Of a stretch of DNA of 23,875 bases, positions 12,779-21,148 are shown one piece after another. Under the pieces are notes generated by a model. The model searched no databases. It was not told the DNA's origin and saw only the letters and a program-made list of their open reading frames with translations. Numbering within the stretch: position 1 is the first letter of the stretch; every line of letters starts with the position of its first letter. The stretch comes from Ruminococcus sp. (GTDB lineage: Bacteria; Bacillota; Clostridia; Oscillospirales; Acutalibacteraceae), in the NCBI GenBank assembly GCA_017502425.1, contig JAFVVB010000048.1, forward strand, positions 1 to 23,875. Direction: 5' to 3'. The position numbers and the translations under genes were made by a program.

Positions 12779-14053
12779 ATGAAAAGAATTTTAGCTATGA
12801 TTCTTGCCGTATTAATGATGGCTACATTATTTGTAGGCTGCGGCGAAAAAGAAGGTGCAGGCGGCAGTGCTACTGCACTCGAACCAGAGCAGGGCGCTAA
12901 ACTTAAGGTTTGGGCTCCAGATGCTGCTCAGGAAGTTTTCAAGGCTCAGTGCCAGGCTTTCGTAGATCAGTATCCAGATGCTGGTATTACATTTGAAGTT
13001 GTTGTACAGGGCGAAGGCGACGCTGCTGCTCAGGTACTTAATGACCCTGAGGCTGCTGCTGACGTATTCAGCTTTGCTTGCGACCAGCTCAACAAACTTA
13101 ACGACGCTGGCGTTATCGCTCCAGTAAACACAAAACTTTTAGAAGACGTAACAGCTAGAAACTCAGAAGATTCTGTAAAAGCTGGTACACTTCCATTCAA
13201 CGGCCAGGATACACTCCTTGCTTACCCAGAAACAGGCGACAACGGTTACTTCCTCTACTATGATAAGAGCGTAGTATCTGAAGAAGACGCTAAGACACTC
13301 GAAGGCGTATTCGAAGCTTGCCGTAAAGCTGGCAGAAAGTTCATCATGGACGCTGGTAACGGTTTCTACTCATGTATCTTCCCATTCACTGGTGGTCTTA
13401 GAATCGAAGGCCTCGAGGGTGAGGAAAACGATACTCAGAAATTCAACGATTACAACGAAGAAGAAGTAGTTGCTGCACTCGAAGCTTTCGCTAAACTCTT
13501 CCACGAGTATGACGATATTTTTGAGAGTGGCGAAGTTGCTAAGATTCCTTCAGGTTTTGCTGAGAATCCTAAGTCAGTTGCTGCTGGTATCGACGGTAGC
13601 TGGGATGCTGCTACTATCCAGAATGCACTCGGCGATGATTTCGGCGCAGTTAAACTTCCTACAATCGACGTTAACGGCGAAGCTAAGCAGATGGTATCTC
13701 TCCACGGCTACAAGCTCATCGGTGTAAACGCTCAGTCTAAGTTCCCTAACGCTGCTCAGCTTCTTGCTAACCACCTCACAAGTGAGGCTTGCCAGCTCGA
13801 GCGTGCAGAGAAGATCTCTTGGGGTCCTTCAAACATCAAGGCTGCTGAATCAGATGCTGCTAAGAACAACGTAGCTATCTCAGCTGCTCTTGACCAGGCT
13901 AAGTTCTCTGTTCCACAGATCAACATGTCTTCTACATTCTGGGATCCAATGGGTAACCTTGGTAACAACCTCTTCAAAGAAGACGCTAAGTATGATACAA
14001 AGACTCTCACAGAGCTCTTAGAGAAGACTATCGTTAACATCAGAGACGAATAG
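12779..14053 (+). CDS. ABC transporter sugar-binding lipoprotein (MalE-like)
   Basis: The protein has 424 residues. A lipoprotein signal peptide (1-20) ends in the lipobox LFVGC with Cys21. The mature part has the fold features of family 1 extracellular sugar-binding proteins: LKVWAPDAAQEVFKAQCQAFVDQYP near the N-terminus, LLAYPETGDNGYFLYYDKS in the middle, and AAGIDGSWDAATIQNALGDDFGAVKLP later. It should capture maltodextrins or a similar oligosaccharide outside the membrane and pass it to the two permeases downstream. The substrate is inferred from the MalF/MalG-like partners and the neighbouring amylase. Codon use is strongly biased (GCT, AAC, GTA, CTC), which suggests very high expression. 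AGAAAGGAA precedes the ATG. Confidence 0.92.
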   Translation: MKRILAMILAVLMMATLFVGCGEKEGAGGSATALEPEQGAKLKVWAPDAAQEVFKAQCQAFVDQYPDAGITFEVVVQGEGDAAAQVLNDPEAAADVFSFACDQLNKLNDAGVIAPVNTKLLEDVTARNSEDSVKAGTLPFNGQDTLLAYPETGDNGYFLYYDKSVVSEEDAKTLEGVFEACRKAGRKFIMDAGNGFYSCIFPFTGGLRIEGLEGEENDTQKFNDYNEEEVVAALEAFAKLFHEYDDIFESGEVAKIPSGFAENPKSVAAGIDGSWDAATIQNALGDDFGAVKLPTIDVNGEAKQMVSLHGYKLIGVNAQSKFPNAAQLLANHLTSEACQLERAEKISWGPSNIKAAESDAAKNNVAISAALDQAKFSVPQINMSSTFWDPMGNLGNNLFKEDAKYDTKTLTELLEKTIVNIRDE

Positions 14054-14103
14054 GAATAGGTCATATCTTTTATTCTTTAATTTTTTTGATTTAATATGAT
14101 TTT

Positions 14104-14186
14104 GGTCAGACAGCCTTTGCGCTGTCTGACCGCACATTTTGAATGTGGTGTTTTGGATGCAAGTATTTGCTTCCAGATACTTGCAT
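14104..14186 (+). promoter_or_regulatory. Three consecutive hairpins between binding-protein and permease genes
   Basis: (1) GGTCAGACAGC / GCTGTCTGACC, 11 bp, 14104-14131. (2) CACATT / AATGTG, 6 bp, 14133-14147. (3) ATGCAAGTAT / ATACTTGCAT, 10 bp with a 10-nt loop, 14157-14186. None is followed by a proper T run. They probably act as partial terminators or 3' stabilisers, raising the ratio of binding protein to permease, as intercistronic structures do in other mal operons. Confidence 0.75.
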
Positions 14187-14208
14187 GAGACATTGAGGAA
14201 GTGAACTG

Positions 14209-15711
14209 ATGAAATATATTGAATATATGCAGCTCAATCCTTTCCAGAGATTTTGGTACAACTTTTCAACTGCTATGAAAGCTTTTCCTGGAAAAGTAAA
14301 GGCTTTCTTCGTTGCTATCGGAACATTAATTGTTAATTTCTTCAAAGGAATCGGCAAAGGCGTTGCGGCTTATGTATCAAGATTTATAAAAGGTGACTGG
14401 GCTACTAAGTTATCTTACATAATCATGGGTACAGGTAACTTCTCAAAAGGACAGTATATCAAGGGTTTACTGTACTTCTTACTTGAGATTGCTTACATAG
14501 CATACATGATTTTCTTCGGTTGGGGATACATGAAGAAATTCCCGACATTAGGTACAGTTGAACAGGGCATGCAGATTAACCCTGCAACAGGTGGTTATGA
14601 GCTTATGCCTGGTGACTACTCTATGCTTATCTTACTTTATGGTGTACTTACCATAGTTATTACTGCTATCTTTTTAGTAGTTTATGTTGTTAACACAGTA
14701 TCTGCTTATAAAATCCAGCAGTCTGTATTAGCAGGTGAAAAGCCAGCTACATTCAAGGAAGAGCTCAAGGACCTCCTTGATAACAGATTCCATGTTACAC
14801 TGCTTGCTTTCCCAACACTCACTATCTCGGTATTTACTATCTTACCGCTGGTATTCATGATTTTGATTGCATTCACTAACTACAACAAGGCTCATCTTGC
14901 TCCTGGTAAGCTGTTCACTTGGGTAGGTTTTGAGACATTCTCTGAGATTTTCGCTATGACAGAGGGTGCATCAAAGGGTGCAACATTCATTGAACTTACA
15001 AAATGGACACTTATTTGGGCTGTATTCGCTACCGTACTCAACTATCTGTTCGGTATGATTTTAGCCCTTATGATAAATAAAAAAGGTATCAAATTTAAGG
15101 CATTGTGGAGAACACTGTTCGTTATTACAGTAGCTGTTCCACAGTTCGTAACACTTCTTCTGATGAACCAGATGCTCCAGGTTGATGGTGCAGTAAACGT
15201 TCTTCTGATGAATCTGGGACTTATAGATAAGGGAATTCTGTTCCTCAACAGTACGGCGCTGATAGCGAGAATTACGGTTATCGTCGTCAACTGCTGGATC
15301 GGTATTCCATACACAATCCTTATTACATCAGGTATTCTTATGAATATTCCTGCTGACCTTTATGAGAGTGCTACTATCGACGGTGCAGGCCCTGTGAGAT
15401 CATTCTTCAGTATCACACTGCCATACATGCTGTTCGTTACTACACCTTATCTTATCACTAACTTTATCGGTAACGTTAACAACTTCAACGTTATCTACCT
15501 TCTTACTACCGGTGGCCCAAGTACAGAAAACCTGTATCAGGCTGGTTATACCGACCTGCTCGTTACATGGCTGTTCAAACTGACCATGAACTCTCAGGAC
15601 TACAACTTAGCTGCTGCCGTTGGTATTCTTGTATTTATTGTTTGTGCTACTCTTTCACTTATCACATTCAATCTTACAAAATCTGCTAAGAACGAGGAGG
15701 AATTCTCATGA
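14209..15711 (+). CDS. ABC transporter permease (MalF-like)
   Basis: The protein has 500 residues. It has an unusually long N-terminal part (about 1-190) with an amphipathic start and about three membrane segments before the core. The core holds six helices. The EAA loop that docks the ATPase is at about 384-404 (YESATIDGAGPVRSFFSITLP). MalF-type proteins of Firmicutes often carry such extensions. It forms the channel with the MalG-like protein, whose ATG overlaps its stop by 4 nt. GAGGAAG precedes the ATG, and the three-hairpin element separates it from the binding-protein gene. No ATP-binding gene follows in the window. Confidence 0.92.
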   Translation: MKYIEYMQLNPFQRFWYNFSTAMKAFPGKVKAFFVAIGTLIVNFFKGIGKGVAAYVSRFIKGDWATKLSYIIMGTGNFSKGQYIKGLLYFLLEIAYIAYMIFFGWGYMKKFPTLGTVEQGMQINPATGGYELMPGDYSMLILLYGVLTIVITAIFLVVYVVNTVSAYKIQQSVLAGEKPATFKEELKDLLDNRFHVTLLAFPTLTISVFTILPLVFMILIAFTNYNKAHLAPGKLFTWVGFETFSEIFAMTEGASKGATFIELTKWTLIWAVFATVLNYLFGMILALMINKKGIKFKALWRTLFVITVAVPQFVTLLLMNQMLQVDGAVNVLLMNLGLIDKGILFLNSTALIARITVIVVNCWIGIPYTILITSGILMNIPADLYESATIDGAGPVRSFFSITLPYMLFVTTPYLITNFIGNVNNFNVIYLLTTGGPSTENLYQAGYTDLLVTWLFKLTMNSQDYNLAAAVGILVFIVCATLSLITFNLTKSAKNEEEFS

Positions 15712-16562
15712 TTAAAAGTTATAAGCTCAAGAGAGGCCTCGCTAATGGTTTTATCTATCTCGTTCTTTCTGTACTCGGTCTCATCTGGATTTCACCACTT
15801 GTATACCTTGTACTTCACTCATTCAGAGACGAAGGTCTTGCAACAGTATCATACCTGCTTCCAAAGACCTATTCATTCAAAAACTACATTGATCTGTTCA
15901 CAGATACAGCTACTCTGAACTTCCCTAAATGGTTCATGAATACTCTTATCGTAGCGATCTTCAGCTGTATTATCTCTACACTCGCTGTATTGATGGTAAG
16001 TTACAGCTTCTCACGTCTTAGATTCAAGGCTAGAAAACCTTTGATCAACGTTGGTATGATTTTAGGTATGTTCCCTGGATTTATGACTATGATTGCTATC
16101 TACTATCTGTTAAAGGCAATGAATCTTACCCAGACATTACTCGCTCTCGTTATCTGTTACAGTGCCGGCGCGGGACTGGGATATCAGATTTCTAAGGGCT
16201 TCTTCGATACTATTCCTAGAGCGCTCGACGAAGCGGCTACTATCGATGGAGCTACCAGAAATCAGATTTTCTGGAAGATTATCCTTCCTATGTCAAAGCC
16301 TATCGTTGTTTACACAGTTTTGACATCTTTCATCGGTCCTTGGACCGACTTCATTCTTGCGAAAATCATCATGGGTGATAACCGTGACAACTACACAGTT
16401 GCTATCGGTCTCCAGACCATGGTATCGCTTGAGTTTAAGGCAGCTTACTTCAAGCGCTTCTTAGCAGGCTCTGTTATAGTTGCTGTTCCTATCTCCATCC
16501 TGTTCCTGTTCATGCAGCGTTACTACGTTGAAGGCGTTACAGCCGGTGGTGTTAAGGGTTAA
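15708..16562 (+). CDS. ABC transporter permease (MalG-like)
   Basis: The protein has 284 residues with six predicted membrane helices. The EAA loop is ALDEAATIDGATRNQIFWK (172-190), followed by IILPMSKP. The C-terminus FMQRYYVEGVTAGGVKG is characteristic of maltose-type inner permeases, favouring an alpha-glucan substrate. The ATG overlaps the MalF-like stop (ATGA) and is preceded by GAGGAGG. The operon ends at the strong terminator at 16573-16596. Confidence 0.94.
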   Translation: MIKSYKLKRGLANGFIYLVLSVLGLIWISPLVYLVLHSFRDEGLATVSYLLPKTYSFKNYIDLFTDTATLNFPKWFMNTLIVAIFSCIISTLAVLMVSYSFSRLRFKARKPLINVGMILGMFPGFMTMIAIYYLLKAMNLTQTLLALVICYSAGAGLGYQISKGFFDTIPRALDEAATIDGATRNQIFWKIILPMSKPIVVYTVLTSFIGPWTDFILAKIIMGDNRDNYTVAIGLQTMVSLEFKAAYFKRFLAGSVIVAVPISILFLFMQRYYVEGVTAGGVKG

Positions 16563-16572
16563 TAGAAACTTA

Positions 16573-16603
16573 AAAGGGCGGATTCTTCCGCCCTTTTTGT
16601 TTA
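16573..16603 (+). terminator. Intrinsic terminator of the sugar-uptake operon
   Basis: A 10-bp stem AAAGGGCGGA / TCCGCCCTTT with the loop TTCT, followed by TTTTTGTTT, begins 10 nt after the MalG-like stop codon. Confidence 0.92.
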
Positions 16604-16652
16604 GCTGAAATTGATGGATTTATTCATCGGTTTATAGAAAAGGATTGATAAA

Positions 16653-18257
16653 ATGAAAAAACTTATTTGTGCTGTGCTTGCCTTATGTATAGCTCTTTCG
16701 TGTGCACTGTGTGGTTGCTCTTCCTCTGGAGACCCTGTGGAAAATAATAAGGTAGTGAAATCTGACGATAAATACAGAACTTTCTACCAGATATGGATCG
16801 GTTCTTTCTGCGATTCTAACGGCGACAAAACAGGCGATTTTGAGGGTATTATCTCAAAACTCGATTACTTGAATGATGGCGACCCTGACACAGGCGATGA
16901 TTTAGGTGTTGATGGTATCTGGTTATCACCAATGATGCCTTCATACTCGTATCATAAATATAACGTAAGGGACTATTTTGATATTGACCCTGAGTTCGGT
17001 ACACTCGAGATTTTTGACAAGTTCATAGCTGAATGTGATAAGCGTGGTATTGCGGTTATTATCGACCTCGTTGTTAACCACAGCGCTAATGATCACCCGT
17101 ACTTTGAGAAAGCTTGTGAAGAGCTCGATAAAGGTAAGACTGACGGCTATGCTAAATACTACAACTTCTCGAATAAATCTGATACCACTCACAGTCGTAA
17201 CTCAGGTACTGGCTACTACTATGAAGGTCAGTTCTCTCCTGAGATGCCTGACTGGAACTTAGCATATGAGGGTACCAGAGAATACTTTGAAGAAGTTGTT
17301 AAATTCTGGCTTGACCGTGGTGTTGACGGTTTCAGACTTGATGCTGTTAAGTATTTTTCTGATGAGAATACCGATGGCATCGAATTTATGAAATGGTTCT
17401 ACGATATGGCGAAAGGATATAATCCTGACGTATATATGGTAGGTGAGGACTGGGAAGATCCGGGTACTATCTATGAGCAGTACAAATCAGGTATCGACAG
17501 TTTCTTTAACTTTAAATTTGCAACTGCTACCGGTGAGTTCGCTACAACCGGCAGAGGCGGTCAGACAAAGAGCTTCGCATCAGCTCTTAAAAAGTATGAT
17601 GATAATATCAAAAAGCGTAGCGAAACTGCTATCAACGCAAACTTCCTGACTAACCACGATATGGTTCGCGTAAGAAATAATCTCTACGATTATGAGCAGA
17701 AATTTGCGGCTGCTTTGTATATGCTTTCTCCGGGTAACTCATTCACATACTATGGTGAGGAAATCGGTATCGAAGCTCCTAATACTACTAATGACGCATC
17801 ATATCGTACAGCTATGATTTGGGATAACGAAAATCTTCCTAATATCTATGTTAACGGTGTTGCTGAAGTTGAAGAAAACGAGCTTGGTGGCGTTAAGCAA
17901 CAGCTCGAAGACCCTAACAGCTTGCTTAATGCATACAGAAGAATTATCAAGCTGAGAAACCAGAATCCACAGATAGCTCGTGGTGATATCACTAAAACAC
18001 TGGATTCAAATGATCCGTACTTAGGTGGTTATTACATTGAGCATGAGGGCGAGACGGTTCTTGTTATTCACTACGGTGGCGATGAGACACTTGAGTATGA
18101 AATTACTGACGATATACTCAAGGGAGCAGAGTTCAGAGGCGGTTGCGTAGCAACCAGCGTCGAAGACGAAGCTTACGCAACTGAAGAAACAGTTCAGTTT
18201 AAAAACGGCGTACTTACAATGCCACCATTCTCAACTGCTGTATTAAAAGCTAACTAA
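16653..18257 (+). CDS. Cell-surface alpha-amylase family (GH13) lipoprotein
   Basis: The protein has 534 residues. A lipoprotein signal peptide ends at Cys22 (ALCGC). A Ca-binding-like loop DSNGDKTGDFEG (54-65) is followed by the four GH13 regions: I DLVVNH (138-143), II GVDGFRLDAVK with nucleophile Asp230, III VYMVGEDWED with acid/base Glu265, and IV FLTNHDMVR with His335 and Asp336. A C-terminal beta domain (about 430-534) follows. No starch-binding module is present. It should hydrolyse alpha-1,4 (possibly alpha-1,6) glucans at the cell surface and feed the MalE/F/G-like transporter upstream. Its length and loop I resemble neopullulanase or oligo-alpha-glucosidase-type members, so exact specificity is open. 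An AAAAGGA site precedes the ATG, 50 nt past the transporter terminator, so a separate promoter or read-through is needed. Confidence 0.93.
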   Translation: MKKLICAVLALCIALSCALCGCSSSGDPVENNKVVKSDDKYRTFYQIWIGSFCDSNGDKTGDFEGIISKLDYLNDGDPDTGDDLGVDGIWLSPMMPSYSYHKYNVRDYFDIDPEFGTLEIFDKFIAECDKRGIAVIIDLVVNHSANDHPYFEKACEELDKGKTDGYAKYYNFSNKSDTTHSRNSGTGYYYEGQFSPEMPDWNLAYEGTREYFEEVVKFWLDRGVDGFRLDAVKYFSDENTDGIEFMKWFYDMAKGYNPDVYMVGEDWEDPGTIYEQYKSGIDSFFNFKFATATGEFATTGRGGQTKSFASALKKYDDNIKKRSETAINANFLTNHDMVRVRNNLYDYEQKFAAALYMLSPGNSFTYYGEEIGIEAPNTTNDASYRTAMIWDNENLPNIYVNGVAEVEENELGGVKQQLEDPNSLLNAYRRIIKLRNQNPQIARGDITKTLDSNDPYLGGYYIEHEGETVLVIHYGGDETLEYEITDDILKGAEFRGGCVATSVEDEAYATEETVQFKNGVLTMPPFSTAVLKAN

Positions 18258-18269
18258 ATATATCTTGAG

Positions 18270-18295
18270 AAACCGACTAAATTACTGGTCGGTTT
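18270..18295 (+). terminator. Intrinsic terminator after the amylase gene
   Basis: AAACCGAC / GTCGGTTT (8 bp, 10-nt loop) followed by TTCTTTTTG, starting 12 nt past the amylase stop codon. Confidence 0.85.
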
Positions 18296-18300
18296 TTCTT

Positions 18301-18390
18301 TTTGTCTATTATTATGCGGATATCTCCAAAACAAAACCATTATTATACAAACACACACCGACAAAAGCGAAACTGAATACAGCTTATAAT
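18301..18390 (+). promoter_or_regulatory. spoIIE promoter with Spo0A-box-like sequences
   Basis: A perfect -10 TATAAT lies at 18385-18390, with no good -35 at 17 bp. The sequence 18357-18365 reads TTTGTCGGT on the minus strand (7 of 9 against the Spo0A box TTTGTCRAA) and falls near -32 to -40. A second box, TTTGTCTAT, lies at 18301-18309 on the plus strand. A Spo0A-activated promoter with a substituted -35 is known for spoIIE in Bacillus. Confidence 0.55.
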
Positions 18391-18420
18391 AAAGTCACTC
18401 AAAAGAAAAGGATGACTGAA

Positions 18421-20742
18421 ATGGCATATAAAGAAGCTGTAAGTAAAGAACGTGTGATAACATATGACACCTCAAAAGTTGCACGAGAGGTGGTTATTCA
18501 CATAGTGTATTTTGTTAGTGGAGTGCTGGTGTCAAGAGGTGCTGTGCTGGGGGATATGTCGCCTTTTGGAGCATCGTTTGCAGCGGCAATTCCGTTTTCG
18601 TATATGCCCGCGGGTCTTTTAGGAAGCATAATAGGCTTTTTGATAAGAAACCCGATAGATAGCTTCAGATACATAGCTATTGTTATATCAATAGGAGCAC
18701 TCAGGTGGGTATTAAATGAATTCAAAAAGGTGTCTGAAAACAGGTTTTTTCCGTGTGTAGTTGCGTTTATTCCTGTTTTTGCGACGGGTGTCGCGCTTAC
18801 TTTCACCAGCACAAGCGAAATATCACAGATAAGCCTTTGTATGATGGAGGCTGTGATTTCAGCAGCTGGAGCGTATTTTATGGGATTGACATCGAATTTA
18901 TTTTTAAGTCAGAAAAGCCTTTTTTCGTTATCGAATCAGGAGCTTGCGTGTATATCGATGTCGGGGTGTATACTACTACTATCACTCACAGCACTTAGTA
19001 TCGGAGATATATCGGTCGGTAGGATACTTGCGGTGGTTGTAGTGCTTTTTGCGGCACGGTATGGTTATGTTTCTGGCGGTAGTATTACGGGGATATCAAC
19101 AGGAGTAGTGTTTTCGCTTAAGTCAAACGATATGATTTTTCTGTGCGCAGGATATGCTTTCGGTGGATTGATGGGTGGACTTTTTGCTCCAATCGGTAAA
19201 CTGGCAGTTGCAATCGCTTTTCTCATATGTAGCGTAACTATGTCTTTTACTACTAATGATAATGGGGTTATTTTTGCGATATTTATAGAGAGTTTAGTAG
19301 GAGCCACGGTGTTTTTACTACTACCGAAAACCATAGGAAATTATGTTAGTAACGTATTCTCAGACAAATCATCAGAGAATAATAATGAAGCTGTCAGACG
19401 TGCTGTTACGATGAGGTTATCATTTGCTGCAAAAGCACTTTCTAACGTCAGTACATGTGTTAATTCAGTGTCGGACAAACTCTCAAGACTCTATACTCCT
19501 AACGCTCAGTGGATATATAATAACGCTATTTCACATGCGTGTACAAAATGCGGAATGAGATACTACTGTCACGAAAAACTCAAAGATGATACTAATAAGG
19601 ACTTTCACCGGTTAACAGATATTTTGAAAAAACAGGGCTTTGTGAAAGAAAAAGATATTGAGGATAATTTCAAGAAGCGTTGTTGCAGAATCAGTGAACT
19701 TGTAGGGAGTATTAACGATAGTTACAAAGACTATCTTTCGTGCGAGTCAGCAAGACGTAGAATTACCCAGATTCGCTCGGTGGTAGCGGGTCAGTTTTCA
19801 GGTCTGTCCGATATACTGGAAGATTTATCTGATGAATTTGAAAACTACGAGCGTTATGATATGGCGTGCAGTCAGCGTGTGATAGAGTCTTTATCGGCTA
19901 TCGGATTATTCGTAGTTGATTGCTCGTGTGTTATTTCAAAAGGTAACGCAATGATGGTGGAAGCAGAGCTTGTGCTAAGTAGTAAAATGAATATATCAAA
20001 AAGTCAGGTCACACGTGAAATTTCTCGTGCATGCGGAAGAATATTTGAGTCCCCATCTATCAGCTATGAAATGGACAGAGTGAGGCTTGTACTTCATGAA
20101 CGACCTGAATTTGACGTTGAAATAGGCTCGAGTCAGCACGTGTATAATAACGGTGAGTTATGCGGGGATTGCATAAACTATTTCAATAACGGTATGGGAA
20201 GTACGGTAGCGATTCTATCAGATGGTATGGGTACAGGAGGCAGAGCTGCGGTTGATTCCAATATGGCTGTCAGCATAATGTCAAAGCTCATAAAAGCAGG
20301 ACTAACGTATGATTGCTCGTTACAGGTGGTAAACTCATCACTTATGATAAAAAGCGAGGACGAGTCGATGGCTACACTCGATATAGTGGATTTTAACCTG
20401 TTTACGGGAAAAGCGAGGTTTTATAAGTCGGGAGCGTGCACAACATATATAAGAAAGAATAATAAGATACTAAAAAAGGATATGAGCAGTCTTCCGATTG
20501 GAATACTAAATGAGGTGAAGTTCTCGAAAGATGAAGTGAAACTGGGTGTTGATGATGTGGTGTTGATAGTGTCCGATGGGGTAGTGTCAAACGATGAAAC
20601 ATGGATAGAAAAAACACTTTCGTCGTGGAGTGACAGCATGGAGGAACTTTCGCTGTACATCACCGACGAAGCAAAAAAACGCCGTAATGACGGCTACGAC
20701 GACGACATTACGGCGATTGCGATTAAGGTATTGAAAAATTAG
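18421..20742 (+). CDS. spoIIE: Stage II sporulation protein E (SpoIIE, PP2C phosphatase)
   Basis: The protein has 773 residues from the ATG at 18421, chosen because AAAAGG (18406-18411) lies 9 nt upstream. The frame is open back to 18265, but that stretch contains the promoter. The N-terminal third (about 25-310) has around ten membrane helices. The central region carries a Cys cluster (HACTKCGMRYYC). The C-terminal PP2C domain has DGMGTGG (Asp601), an SDGVV motif (Asp719) and DDDIT (about 760-764) as metal ligands. In Bacillus and Clostridium SpoIIE localises to the polar septum and dephosphorylates the anti-anti-sigma factor SpoIIAA to activate sigma-F in the forespore. Presence of the gene implies a sporulation pathway. 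The last 20 nt overlap the convergent glycosyltransferase gene, and the 3' coding region also holds that gene's terminator. Confidence 0.94.
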   Translation: MAYKEAVSKERVITYDTSKVAREVVIHIVYFVSGVLVSRGAVLGDMSPFGASFAAAIPFSYMPAGLLGSIIGFLIRNPIDSFRYIAIVISIGALRWVLNEFKKVSENRFFPCVVAFIPVFATGVALTFTSTSEISQISLCMMEAVISAAGAYFMGLTSNLFLSQKSLFSLSNQELACISMSGCILLLSLTALSIGDISVGRILAVVVVLFAARYGYVSGGSITGISTGVVFSLKSNDMIFLCAGYAFGGLMGGLFAPIGKLAVAIAFLICSVTMSFTTNDNGVIFAIFIESLVGATVFLLLPKTIGNYVSNVFSDKSSENNNEAVRRAVTMRLSFAAKALSNVSTCVNSVSDKLSRLYTPNAQWIYNNAISHACTKCGMRYYCHEKLKDDTNKDFHRLTDILKKQGFVKEKDIEDNFKKRCCRISELVGSINDSYKDYLSCESARRRITQIRSVVAGQFSGLSDILEDLSDEFENYERYDMACSQRVIESLSAIGLFVVDCSCVISKGNAMMVEAELVLSSKMNISKSQVTREISRACGRIFESPSISYEMDRVRLVLHERPEFDVEIGSSQHVYNNGELCGDCINYFNNGMGSTVAILSDGMGTGGRAAVDSNMAVSIMSKLIKAGLTYDCSLQVVNSSLMIKSEDESMATLDIVDFNLFTGKARFYKSGACTTYIRKNNKILKKDMSSLPIGILNEVKFSKDEVKLGVDDVVLIVSDGVVSNDETWIEKTLSSWSDSMEELSLYITDEAKKRRNDGYDDDITAIAIKVLKN
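20673..20715 (-). terminator. Terminator for the glycosyltransferase gene, inside spoIIE coding DNA
   Basis: On the minus strand CGCCGTAATG (20706-20715) and CATTACGGCG (20680-20689) form a perfect 10-bp stem with a 16-nt loop, followed directly by TTTTTTT (20673-20679). It begins 8 nt past the glycosyltransferase stop. On the plus strand the same bases encode the Lys-Lys-Arg...ITAI part of SpoIIE. Confidence 0.8.
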
Positions 20743-21148
20743 ATTTTTTATATGTTTTGACTATATCATTCATCAGACTGTATATACGCTCGGTAGCGTT
20801 AGTGCGTGAGCAATTTTTACAGTTTTCTTTCATCTGCTCGAGCAGATTCTCATCAGAGAGCAGGTTTTCTATCTGCTTAGCACCCTTAGCGCCTTTTTCC
20901 AGTACGATAGCTGCGTTTTTATCCACTAAGAAGTCAGCGTTCTGAGCTTCCTGACCAGGAAAGGCTTTGAATACTGCCATAGGTAATCCGCACGCTAAGC
21001 TTTCGCTGGTGGTAAGTCCGCCCGGTTTAGTGATGATAAGATCGGAAACGTGCATGTAATCCTCTACATTGTCGACAAAGTAAAAGAGCTTTGTCGGCTT
21101 TGTCTTGTCTGTGCTACGTTTGAAAGTTTTGCTGAGTTTAGCGCTCAA
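20723..21148 (-). pseudogene. C-terminal part of a broken diacylglycerol glycosyltransferase gene
   Basis: 141 residues, read from a TTG (21146-21148) that comes immediately after the in-frame TAA ending the N-terminal part. It continues the same frame and the same protein: LFYFVDNVEDYMHVSDLIITKPGG is followed by LTTSESLACGLP and PGQEAQN, the UDP-sugar-binding end of a GT28/MGDG-synthase-type enzyme. There is no convincing ribosome site before the TTG, so separate translation is doubtful. The stop codon overlaps the spoIIE 3' end by 20 nt. Without the TAA the joined protein would be 433 residues, close to the normal family length. Confidence 0.75.

Noticed and set aside
18265..18420. N-terminal extension of SpoIIE in the same open frame
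   Set aside because: The stretch contains the previous gene's terminator, a TATAAT promoter and the ribosome site for the ATG at 18421.
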